Origin: Labia minor
Lineage: Eukaryota; Arthropoda; Insecta; Dermaptera; Spongiphoridae
Assembly (NCBI GenBank): GCA_963082975.1
Contig: OY720346.1
Coordinates: 44,803,296 to 44,867,295 of the forward strand
DNA: 64,000 nucleotides
Reading direction: 5' to 3'
Every line of letters begins with the position of its first letter. Position 1 is the stretch's first letter. The notes beneath the pieces are model-generated. The model had not been told where the DNA came from and did no database searches. It worked only from the letters and a program-made list of their open reading frames with translations. Position numbers and translations under genes: made by a program. Below are positions 11,950 to 26,903 of the stretch, one piece after another.

Positions 11950-12478
11950 GTATCTCTTTTGACGACATCATATAAGATTCTCTTTAATAAAATTACGACC
12001 ATATGCGGAGGAAATACTATGAGAGTATCAATGCGGGTTCAGGACAAATCGATCAACTTTATATCAGATATTTTCATTAAGGCAGATATTAGAAAAAAAA
12101 CGCTAATTCAATATCTCCGTTCACTAATTTTTTGTAGATTTTATAAAAGTATATGACTTAATAATCCGGGGAAAACTTTTTCAAATCTTGATCTTTATGG
12201 GAATTCCAAACAAACTAGTACGAATGATTCAAATTTGCCTTGAAGGTATTAAAGGAAGAGTAAGATGCGGGAATCAACTAACAGTAACTTTCAAAATTCG
12301 GATGGGTTTGGTTAAAACAAGGAGACGCATTATCACCAATTTTTTTTTTAATTTAGTACTGGAATATGTAATTAGACAAATTGAGGAAAAATCAAACGGA
12401 ATCCAATTAAGCAAAAAAATTCAAGTATTAGGTTACGCAGACGACTTAAATATAATAAGAGATTCGGCAATTATTTAA
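11950..12478 (+). pseudogene. Decayed LINE reverse transcriptase fragment (plus)
   Basis: Translation gives a broken reverse transcriptase: a fragment with MGIPNKLVRMIQICLEG and RCGNQLTVTFKIRMGLVK, then FFNLVLEYVIRQIEE and the catalytic LGYADDLNII. Frames change near 12150 and 12310, so it cannot be functional. The same LINE sequence recurs in opposite orientation at 13000-13960, with shared DNA (cagacgacttaaatataata). Confidence 0.75.
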
Positions 12479-12630
12479 ATTAATATATTCATTCACCATT
12501 TATTTTTCATTAAGTTATGAATTTATTATTAAACGAATTTGAAAGTTTTTTTTGGTTTCGATAAACTTCGCCTGGACCTTTCCTAGGATCAGAGGTTCAA
12601 CGTTATAGGTCAGGACCTGAATGAGAATTT
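12474..12630. repeat. Dispersed repeat, copy 2 (pairs with 8328-8485)
   Basis: Near-identical to 8328-8485. It begins directly after the reverse transcriptase fragment, so one inserted into or beside the other. Confidence 0.65.
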
Positions 12631-12999
12631 AGAAAACTTAGAGAATATTTTCAAGTATCACACTTCAAGGAACATTATTTATGATATAAAACTGAGTTAA
12701 CTTCAATTTTTTTATCATAAAACATTACATCTTGTTTGTCAACAACGGTCTGCAAAATAACACCATTTCACACCTAGACGGGGGCTCCGCCCCCTGTACC
12801 CCCGAGTGGTACATAGTATTTGGTGGTTGAAAGTAGTAAAAGGTTTTCATCCATTTTGTTTCAATCCGTATATTACATAAAACATTCATTTCTTTTTGTG
12901 TTCTTATTCAAAATCTATTTTAATTTAATCAGTAAATTAATTATATATATTATTATTATTGTATATGTTATATCTATCTATCTATGTGGCTCAAAGATA
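12631..12999. other. Non-coding; GC-rich hairpin in AT-rich DNA
   Basis: No gene is visible. A perfect hairpin GGGGGCTCCGCCCCC lies at about 12780-12795 and is followed by tgtacccccg. Such motifs are common at transposon ends, but no element boundary was found. Confidence 0.4.
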
Positions 13000-13970
13000 C
13001 TCGAAAGTTCTTGGCCGCAACAACCACATTTCTCCAAGTGTCCCTATCCTGAGCCCTTATTCCATCTCTCTTACGTCCCTTCCTACGCGTCATTGGTTTT
13101 TCAAGCGGACGTTTTCCAATCGGTCTTCCCACCAATATCTTTTTCCTCTCCCATTCTTGCCACGTGCCCTGCCTATCGCAGCTTTTTCCCTTTTATAACC
13201 CTAACTATTTCTGAAGATGCAGAGAGGCCATGCAATTTCTTGTTATACAGTCTCCCTCATACCCGGTCACCTCATCTTTCTTTGGCCAATAAATGCAGGG
13301 AAGAATCCTATTCTCAAATACTCTGAATCTACTCTCATCTCCAAGGGTCATAGACCATGCCTCCCACCCATATAATGCAACAGGCAAAATAATCTTTTTA
13401 TATATTCCCTTTGATAATAATTTTGAAGAGATAAGCCTCTTTATTGCAGATAACAGGCGTTTCCCGATTGCAACCCCGATTTAAATTCTTCTCAAATATT
13501 ATTATCCTTCGTGATTACATTCAATTTTTCTACATATTCAAATTCTACATTTTGTATCTTAAGATTTTGTATGTTAATACTCTTCCTCTTTGTTACTAAA
13601 TATTTTTTCTTATCACTATTAATTTCAAACCTCCATTAAATTTTCCTCGCTATCTGTAATTGCAATTGCCGAATCTCCTATTATATTTAAGTCGTCTGAG
13701 TAACCTAATATTTTACAATTGATTTCCGCATCTTATTCTTTCTTTACTACCTTCAAGAGAAATTTGAAGATTGAAAATTTGAAAAAGTTTATCCGGATCT
13801 ATTGAGTTATGCGTATGTTTTACTAAAGTCTACAAATAATTAGTGAACAGAAATATTGAATTCGCGGTTTTGTTCCTAATATCTGTCATAATGAAAATAT
13901 CTTAATTAATGTTGGTCGATTTGGCCTGAACCCGCAATGATATCTCCTAATATTTCCTCCGCCTATAGTT
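13000..13970 (-). pseudogene. Decayed LINE reverse transcriptase C-terminal half (minus)
   Basis: Minus strand 13205-13387 encodes VALYGWEAWSMTLGDESRF followed by RVFENRILPCIYWPKKDEV, the conserved tail region of many insect LINE reverse transcriptases. At 13660-13710 the same strand carries the YADD-type box (here with a Ser codon), matching the fragment at 11950-12478. Several stops and shifts are present. Confidence 0.75.
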
Positions 13971-15689
13971 TATAAGTATTGTATATGTTATAATAGAGTA
14001 TAATATTTCTTGATCATTACATTTTGGTATTTTATTTTCATTGCTAGATTATTATTGAATATTTTTAATTATAATGAAACTTGAGAAAATGCAAAAATAG
14101 AGACTTGAGACAATTTATAAAAATTAACGGTATAAAACTATAGATAAATGACCAATATATACATTCATTAATAGTATTAATTTAAATTAATTGATTTATT
14201 TGTTTTTTTTATTATTAAGTTCATTTATTAATTTTTTTAGATCATAGTTATTTTCCTTAAAAGAAACTTAAATTCTGTGCTGCTAGGGGATTTGAAAATT
14301 ATTCGTCGCAATATGAAGATTTCGCTTACAGTTTCTGTCATGTCCGACCTCCATCCAACAGTTATTTTCTGTTAAGTTTTTTGCTTCTCTTAATCATGTG
14401 ATCTATATATTTAATTTTTTTTGATTCATTATAATAAAATTTAAACAAATAAAAATTTTTACTTTGTTAATTTATATAAATTTCAATATAAACTGATTGT
14501 GAGTGATACGCTTAGCCAATACTCTGAATATTTTGTGTACAAAAATATTGAATGTTCTTAGCGAGATTTGATATAATGTTGTACGATTTGTCCTAAATCT
14601 GAATTAGAAGAAAATTATAAATTGCCTCCTCTTCCAGCCCATTTCATTTACCCACCCATGTTGCATATGGCATCTAAATTTCTTAAAACTCCGTTTTTTT
14701 AATTTAAAATAGAAGGAGAGAAAGAGTTTTAAATTATATTCGAATAGTCTATATATTCTATATATCAGTATTTTTTTTCTGAATTTAATAGCAAGTTGAT
14801 TTTAAAAATTTTCCATTCTTAATGCATATGATTGATTACATGTGTTAAAATTTAAAAAAATTCAAATATTCTAATTTTTATATTTATATATACAATTTAA
14901 TATTATTTTTTATTAATATCATATCAAAAAAGAGAATTTATTAAAAATTAAAAATAAAAAAAGAAGCCTATTAATAAAAAATTGAATGGTGATTTAAATA
15001 TTTTATTAAATTAATTAAAATGAGACCTTTTAGAATAAATTATTTAATTGAAATGATATTTAAATATAAGAATTTAAAAAAATATTATATTCTTTGTTTG
15101 GCAATTGTTATTTAATTATGTGCAACATGATTCGACTTGCACAGAGCATCGTTATTTTTTATTAATATCACATAATAAAAATGAATCTTTTAAACATAAT
15201 AAATAAAAAAGACATTTTAATAAATTTAAAAAATATACCCAATTTAAAAATGTCAAAAATTTAAAACAAATTTATATCATCATATTTTAATTTTTATATA
15301 ATATATATATATATATATAGTTAATTAATAAGAGAGTAATTAAATTAAAATAAAAAACAAAGATAATATAATTCAGTCATTTTAATTCAGGTTAAATAAT
15401 ATTTTTTTTTATTATTCAATGATAAAATTTATATATTATTATATATATATTATAGAAAAGAAGAAATATTCAATTAAATAAAAAATAATTTAAGATAAAA
15501 ATATGATCTAATAAATATTTTAATTAAATTGAGAACTTTTAGAATAAATTATTTAATTGAATTGATATTTGTATATTAGAATTTAAAATAAAAAGGGAAA
15601 TATTATAATAATTCTTCGATTGGGGATCTCTATGATAATTCATTGTTTGAAATGATTCCGCTAGGCCGACAGTGAGCCGCGAGCTGCTC
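13971..15689. other. AT-rich intergenic DNA, no gene seen
   Basis: Low-complexity A/T sequence with (TA)n near 15300-15320. Two long stretches, about 14940-15090 and 15480-15590, resemble each other (tttagaataaattatttaattgaa-type phrases), suggesting an old internal duplication. No reading frame or RNA gene was recognised. Confidence 0.5.
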
Positions 15690-15866
15690 TTGAATGAACA
15701 ACACGGAGAATTATATAAACTTTAAAAAATTAATTTCTGCGGTTATTGATAAGATATTAATAAAATTTATAGCCTATGTTACTCTAGAGGTATATAAGAA
15801 TATTGTGATGTAATTTCAAAGAAATCGGTTCAGCCAATTCTGAGTCTATAAAATAGTAATTTTCCG

Positions 15867-15921
<55 letters not shown>

Positions 15922-16035
15922 GTGAAAAATTCTAAAGTCACTTTTGGATTCTAGAGGTCATGAAACGCGAAGATATGCAAAAATTTTTAAATTCTGAGCA
16001 ATGTGCAGACAAAAACCTTTTTTTATATATATAGA
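15690..16035 (+). repeat. Short element with (GACA)n microsatellite core
   Basis: The phrase aatcggttcagccaattctg precedes (GACA)n at 15864-15920, followed by cgtgaaaaattctaaagtc. This order (a 'cggttcagcc' tract, then a tetranucleotide repeat) is typical of pearl/HINE-like short interspersed elements. The ends were not defined. Confidence 0.5.
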
Positions 16036-16470
16036 TTATTTTTTATTTAAATATAAAATTGATTTGCCTAACGAGGAATTGTATGACCTCTATGCATCTC
16101 CAGATACAGTTAGAATTATAAAATCGAGAAAGCTGCGATAATGGCGAATAATATATTGGTGAGGAGACCGATAGATAGATAGATAAATGAAACGAATAAT
16201 ATTCATGTAATATATAATATTTATTATAAAAAATTAATTAAAATTACAAAATTTCATTTGTGATCACATCCTTTTTACATATTGTTTTGTTACAGAATTT
16301 TACAAAATGGTGTATTAAAACTTTATGCGAAAGAAATGTGAGTTTGTGAAGTCCGCTTGTGTGGATGATGGGTTGAGAAATTATGATACAGAGACTTTTG
16401 TGAAATAATGTTTATTATTATTGTTATTCCATATCAGGAGATCCCTACAGGATCGAAACTGATATTTGTA
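16036..16470. other. AT-rich intergenic DNA, no gene seen
   Basis: A short (gata)n run lies near 16172-16185. No coding region or mobile-element end was recognised. Confidence 0.45.
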
Positions 16471-16948
16471 TATTTTATATTATTTACATTTATATAATCT
16501 TCTGGTTTTGTTATTATTCACCCGATCGCTGCGCGTTGGTGCAGCGCCATCTCGCGTGCTCTGTGGTACTAGGCACCACAAGTTTATTAGTGAAATCATC
16601 ACTTTAAGGGCCTTTCATCCAAAGAATACCTCCGGGAACTTTTGGATTTCCCGAAATTTCTAAAGAGTGAATTTACAAAAATTCGGAGTTGTGGATATTA
16701 TCGGGTCAATAATAACAAAAAATTTGTTTATTTTATATTTACATTTATATAATCTTCTGGTTTTGTTATTATTCATCCGATCGCTGCGCTTTGGTGCAGC
16801 GCCATCTCGCGGGCTCTGTGGTACTAGGTACCACAAGTTTATTAGTGAAATCATCAATAAGGGCCTTTTCATCCAAAGAATACCTCCGGGAACTTTTGGA
16901 TTTCCCGAAACTTCTAAAGAGTGAATTTACAAAAATTCGGAGTTGTAG
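16471..16948. repeat. Tandem repeat, 255-bp period, with strong conserved hairpins
   Basis: Two units, about 16471-16694 and 16726-16948, are offset by 255 bp. Each holds a GC-rich island with consecutive hairpins: GCTGCGC/GTGCAGC, GTGGTAC/GTACCAC (perfect in unit 2, one mismatch in unit 1), CGGGAA/TTCCCG and GAATTT/AAATTC. Short frames exist on both strands but look incidental. The identity is unknown. Confidence 0.75.
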
Positions 16949-17690
16949 AGGGAGATTGTGGATATTTATAATATTTTCAAAGGATTCGTGGAAAAGGATG
17001 CTGTCTTTTGCTAACTTTGGATAAACCGCTTTATAATTTTTGTTCTCTAGGAGTTAAATCTTTTATCCTAGAGCAGTTTAACCTGCATAGAGAGATATAT
17101 GACCTGTTTTACCTGCAAAGAATCCAGGATTAGAAGGCAGAGCACTAATTTCTTCTCTGGAGCATGTAATGCCACTAGCTCCTGGAAGTGTATCGATATT
17201 TTTTTTCTTGGATTTTTCAATAAACCGACCTATCGATTATCTCGCCCAACAAAAACTAAAAAAAAATCAATAAAAGTATATATTACTGCTCTATATATCT
17301 AAAGAAATTATTCTAATTTTAATTTATTTTATATCAGTGAAGCCACAAGGTATAGGAATGGAGAGTTCGCCCCTTGTGTAACACCAAATTGGAAAATTTT
17401 AAAAATTTACAAAGATAATTGTATACCACAATAGTAATAAATTTGCTCAGACTTCAAATTCATTCTCTTTTTTTTTATTTATTTTTATGTAAAATTGACT
17501 GAAGTGGTAACAAACTCTTGTAACGCCACTATCTCTGACCCTGTCCTCATTTAAGCTCATTCTTCCTATCTATGTCCTTCATAATTATTTTTTTACTATT
17601 CTTTGTGATTCTAAATAATAAATATATTCTAAATTTTATTGTAAAAAAATAAAACTAAATTGGCCATTTTCTGTATATGTAAAATATAAA
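16949..17690. other. Unassigned DNA with a possible worn hAT MITE
   Basis: No gene is visible. About 17335-17535 starts cagtgaagccacaag and ends cttgtaacgccactat, an imperfect inverted pair reminiscent of the hAT MITE at 10249. No clear target duplication was found. Confidence 0.35.
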
Positions 17691-18017
17691 AATCTGGAGT
17701 GTCTCCAATCGTCTCTTAAATTTGAATTGGAGTAAATAACATATATTATATATATATTAAATTTAATTAATTATAAATTATAAATTAAAATTAATAAATA
17801 ATATTTATTAAACCACACACAGTGCGTCATTGACTCTTTGTTGATGGCGCCACTTCACGTGCTGGTAAGCAGTTAAAAAATTAATCCCGGTACTTTCAGC
17901 GATTCAATTAAATTGAAATTATATATACTTATAGCAGTTTTATACAATTTTTAATCATGCGAAAAACTATCAAACATTTATCATTATTTTTACGGTCAGT
18001 TTAGAGGAAAAAAAATC

Positions 18018-18610
18018 GGGAGTGTCCTCCCATAGACTTTCCCGCATGTAAATAGGTAATTAGGTTATTATTATTATGTTTTAACAACAATAAAAATAAA
18101 CAAACTAATTAATTTAAATTATAAAGTAAAATGGTTTAACACTATTATATATATTTATAATTTACACCTAACGCTACTTGTATAGGTAAAATGTCACTTC
18201 CGGTAGTCAGATCATGATGAAATTTGGTATCTGAATTTTTTACATATTTTTAAATCTATATACAAAATATGAAACAAATATCTCGAAGCAAACTCGTACT
18301 TTACTTGAAAGGTAAACGCAACCAGTGTAGGTAAAGTACCACTTCCGGTTAACCGATTTTGACGAAATTTTGATAGAAATCAACAAACTGTGAATAATGT
18401 CGGTGTACCAAATTTCGAAGTCCGAAGTTTCTGAGTATATTTGCTCACAGACAAACATTACATACATCCATACATACAGACATAATTCGAAAAATGGTAT
18501 TTTCCGGCTCAGGAAGGTCTAAAACGTCAAGATCTATCGAAATCTCGAAGTCGAAATTTTTGACGATATTCCAATACTTCCCTTATACGAAGTATGCGGG
18601 AAAGTAAAAA
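18018..18610 (+). mobile_element. Helentron-like element nested in another
   Basis: It begins GGGAGTGTCCTCCC, then GACTTTCCCGCAT (18035-18047). It ends with the reverse complement ATGCGGGAAAGT (18594-18605) inside a compound hairpin, followed by AAAAA. It carries the family's internal phrases (cacttccggt, gatagaaatcaaca, accaaatttcg). It interrupts the copy at 17695-19470 directly after aaaaaaaatc. Confidence 0.6.
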
Positions 18611-18767
18611 TGAAATCGTGGTAGTTAATGACCCACTTCCGGATGAGGTACATTTCTTAAAAGTTGATAGACAACTACGAATTTTGAATAATGCCCTTGT
18701 ACCAAATTTATTATTCTAGCTCAAACTGTTTTTGCATAATCTTGTCTACATACACATTTTTCTCAAC

Positions 18768-19416
18768 TAGGGCTTACAATATTGAGATCCCGGACGATTT
18801 TTGTCCGGTATTAAAAACCGGTATTTATGTGAAAATACCGGTATTTTGGTATTACGAATTTACGAATTTACAAAATGTGAATGATTTTTTAATGACAATA
18901 GTGCCGACATGTGTAGAATCAGAAAGAGCTTTTTCGGCCGCTGGTTATATTTGTACGAAAATTCGGTCCTCGCTTGATGATGAAACGCTTGATTCGTTGT
19001 TTTTTAAGAGCAAACTTTAATAAACAAAACGCAAGTTATTAATATTAAATACTTTCAATTTATATTTTTATATTTTTTACTTCTTTAATTATATTTAATT
19101 CTTTAATTATATAATACCATACGAGCCTATTATATGTAAAATGTAACATAGAATTTCATATTTACTTTATTTTACTTGCACGTTTTTTTGTATCTATCTA
19201 CTCCTACTCTCTATGTAATAAAATGAATAATATCTACTCGTTTCAGAACAATATTTATTGGATTTCATATATTATATTTGTTAAAAAGTCAATATAACTG
19301 AGGTAAGTAGAAATATAGTTAGTAAATTTATTATTAATAATACCGGTATCCCGGTATTTCAAATTTCAAATACCAAATACCGGTATTCAGATTTTAGTTC
19401 GGTATTGTAAGCCCTA
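18768..19416 (+). mobile_element. Internally deleted hAT transposon
   Basis: The inverted ends TAGGGCTTACAAT and ATTGTAAGCCCTA enclose 649 bp. A perfect 8-bp target duplication TTCTCAAC lies at 18760-18767 and 19417-19424. Repeated ccggtatt motifs occur near both ends. Most of the transposase is deleted; only the C-terminal dimerisation region survives. Confidence 0.9.
18870..19020 (+). pseudogene. hAT transposase C-terminal (hATC) remnant
   Basis: The frame to the stop at 19018-19020 reads through the hAT dimerisation signature: FLMTIVPTCVESERAFSAAG, followed by TKIRSSLDDETLDSLFF. Known hATC domains carry the same SERxFSxAG and KxRSSL core. Upstream catalytic parts are absent, so this is a fragment within a deleted element. 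Confidence 0.85.
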
Positions 19417-19524
19417 TTCTCAACCTTAGTGAAAATGACTCAGAACATATAAAAACATCAAAAAAAAAGGAAAAATAAATAGAAAATTTATAGAAATTAT
19501 AGATGATAAATTCGTAGTCCTGAA

Positions 19525-19925
19525 CTTTTTTTCTAAGAGGAACGGGAACATCTTCAAAAAGATATCACAGGATAGTGTCAGGTTCTGGAAAGTTTCAGGG
19601 ACTGACTAAACTCCCCTACCTTTCCTGGGCACCCGAGTATTTCTACCTGTTACAGGAATATCCTCATTGATGTTCATGTCCTGTCGTTCCTTTTATGTGA
19701 GCAACCCAACTTATTTCTATGATGTGCCCATCCAGAACACTCGGCCTTCTTCGTAGTTACGGAAAAATTTCGCTCTCTCTCCTATCCCAATCCTGAGTAG
19801 GAAAGAGTTGAAACATCCATGTTTGCTCATGAATTGGGTTATGTGGAAATCCAGGTCTCCATACTTCCTCTTAAGCCAGGATCCTTGATAAAAATAAGCT
19901 GTGGCCAGCCACAGAACTGACCGAA
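19525..19925 (-). pseudogene. Decayed LINE C-terminal fragment
   Basis: In broken minus-strand frames one reads a YGDLDFHITQFMSKHGCFNS-like stretch followed by FLLRIGIGE, a pattern conserved near the C-terminus of I/R1/jockey-group LINE proteins. Stops and shifts are present. The higher GC content stands out from its surroundings. Confidence 0.6.
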
Positions 19926-19953
19926 GATTTGAAATAAATTAATTTCCAAACAT

Positions 19954-19985
<32 letters not shown>

Positions 19986-20097
19986 CAAAAAAAAGATTTT
20001 TAAAACTTGAATTATAAAATGACTAAATTATATTAACTTGGTTTTTATTTTTAGTTTAATTACTCAATTATTAATTACAACTATATTTTAAGTATAA

Positions 20098-20410
20098 TGT
20101 TTCGGGACAATGAATATAAAATTAATATTTTATAAACTACCACTTCCGGTTTTTGGATATACACTAAAAGTTGATGAATTCATGTTACTGATGCATTAAC
20201 TAAATATACCAAATTTTATACAAATCCGTTGAGCTGTTCAAGCTGTACACGATTTTACGGACGGACGGACGAACCTACAGACAGAGGGACAGACATCATG
20301 CTGAAAATACTTTTTTCGGTTAACAAAATTCATCATTCATGGAGATATGTAAAAATTTCCACATGTGAAATTTGATATGAAAACAATACCTTCCTTACTA
20401 TCGTCGGTGG
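20098..20410 (+). repeat. Helentron-like element fragment with (ACGG)n core
   Basis: It matches the minus-strand sequence at 1-240 (cacttccggtttttgg, agttgatgaattca, tgatgcatt, ccaaattttat). It has an (ACGG)n core at 20257-20271 and ends acaataccttccttactatcg, the family terminus. Confidence 0.6.
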
Positions 20411-20813
20411 GTTAAAAAGTCCGATCAAGAAAATCAAGATTGAGAGAATCAGTTCTACTGATCATAGAACAACTAAACCCCGCTTAGGCGGCAACCGACT
20501 TGATAAGCACTTTCTTAGTGTGGAAAAAAAGAGGTTTTTTTATGGATGACAAATAAATATATACAGATAATTGAAAGATTTTTTTTAATTACTATATATA
20601 ATTTGTTAATTTGAAAAGAAAATATACATTTTATTTATTAATATATAATATATATAATACTTGTAAAAATAATATATTTTTTATAATAAAATTTTTTTTA
20701 AAAATATTTCATTTAATAATGTGATTAATAACATATTTTCATAGACCAATTAGAGTAAATATATTTATATGTATACAATTAGATAGAAATCAAATAAAAA
20801 AATTAAATTCATT

Positions 20814-25609
<4,796 letters not shown>

Positions 25610-25886
25610 GATTGATAAATTGAATTAAAAGAAATTAAAAACAAAATTCAATATAAATAAAATTAAAACCAATCCGGATGATGGTTTTTAATTGAATGAG
25701 AAATGGTACACGCACAATTTCGATTATATTATGCCTATATAATCTTTTATCTGGCGTGAACTCTACTTCATTAATTAAAGTAACATTTGCCAAAAAAAAA
25801 AATGCTGTGAAGTTAGATTCAAATAATGAGCGCTTAGTTTTAAAGTTAAATTCAATAGTATTATAATCATTATAATTTAATATGAA
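25610..25886. other. 5' flank of the aminotransferase gene
   Basis: AT-rich sequence upstream of the GOT2 start; promoter and 5' UTR are expected here. No unambiguous TATA or initiator can be assigned. It runs into the tandem duplication at 25887. Confidence 0.35.
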
Positions 25887-26149
25887 TCTTATCTTATTAT
25901 GCTAGCTAAAATTGTATATATGTATTTATCTATATATATTGGTTCTCAAAAACCGCTCTAACGATTTTTTTCAAATTCACACTAGATATAGTATTTATAA
26001 AGAAAAATTAAGTTTTATTGATGATATCTCTTGAAACATACAGCTTCATTATTAATTTCTTAATTGAAAATTATATATGGAAAACGTCAAAATTTTTAAT
26101 ACTGCCTGCTAAGACAGTAAAAAATGACAATTTTTTATCTAAATACATA

Positions 26150-26212
26150 TAGTCCAGCGGTTGGACTGATGTTTTAACGAGTGGATTTCGTCGGTTCGAA
26201 ACTCGCCGGGTG
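26150..26212 (+). repeat. tRNA-derived SINE-like head (copy 1; copy 2 near 27512-27573)
   Basis: An A-box-like TAGTCCAGCGG at 26150 and a B-box GGTTCGAAACTC at 26193 are spaced about 43 bp apart, as in RNA polymerase III promoters. A D-arm-like pair AGTCC...GGACT is visible. The acceptor stem does not close, so this is not called a tRNA gene. Confidence 0.5.
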
Positions 26213-26752
26213 AATCGTTATTTAAAAATGAAAATAATGATTTTGTTATTTTTTTTTCTTTTTATCTATTGTTTACTTTTTAATAAATTACTATTCTATA
26301 TTTATTTATTCATTGTTCTTTTATTAATAAAGTTTTAGATAGTTTTATAAGTTTTAATATTTTTTCAATAAAATATTATTCAATATATTTATTAATATTA
26401 TTTTATTTATTATTATTGAGTACCCGAAGTTCCATTCATTTTAATCAGATTGATGCAATGATGCAACAGTTAATAATTGTAATATTGTAATAAATTTCTA
26501 TCTTGAAAATTGTTACATATTATTCAGGATATTTTAAAAACTATTTCTTTCTTTAATTAATATTCATTTTTTCTATAAGTCAGATATATTTCCAAATATT
26601 AAATAATTTTTGAAGTGAAAACTTCTTTAGCGGCGTTGAGCACTTTTGCGGGATGGGGAAAAAGTATAGAACTCGCGTGATCGTGACCAACACCATGAAA
26701 CCATCTGCTTTCAAATTTCTTATAACAGAGCGCGAAATTTGAATTGTCATTA

Positions 26753-26903
26753 GAACTGTTTTATAAATTATCTCTAACATATAAATATATATTTATTATG
26801 TAAAGTTCATTTCATATATACATATATAATCAAAATTATACGAAATGAACTTCACATAATAAATATATATTTTATGTTAGAGATAAGAATTATAAAACAG
26901 TTC
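26753..26903. repeat. 151-bp palindrome (copy 2 at about 28116-28266)
   Basis: Arms of about 65 nt run from gaactgttttataa and ctctaacata to gttcatttc, and return as gaaatgaac, then tatgttagag and ataaaacagttc. Small mismatches and a 20-nt AT-rich centre remain. Such a structure can extrude a hairpin or be a foldback MITE. Confidence 0.75.

Larger units (their letters stand above)
17695..19470 (+). mobile_element. Helentron-like element split by two later insertions
   Basis: This is a diverged copy of the element at 6512-7165. Shared order: ggagtgtctcca; gttgatggc; ggtactttcagc; agcagttttataca; ttagaggaaaaaaaatc. The match stops near 18017, resumes near 18612 (gttaatgaccc, then acttccgg), is interrupted again at 18768-19416, and continues with ttctcaaccttagtgaaaatg. 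The 3' hairpin end is missing or worn after 19470. Confidence 0.65.

Noticed and set aside
16466-17024. Short frames on both strands in the 255-bp repeat
   Set aside because: They overlap on opposite strands, and the sequence is explained better by structured repeats than by protein coding.
26150-26212. A tRNA gene
   Set aside because: A- and B-box-like motifs and a D-arm are present, but the acceptor stem does not pair and no anticodon arm is convincing; kept only as a SINE-like head.
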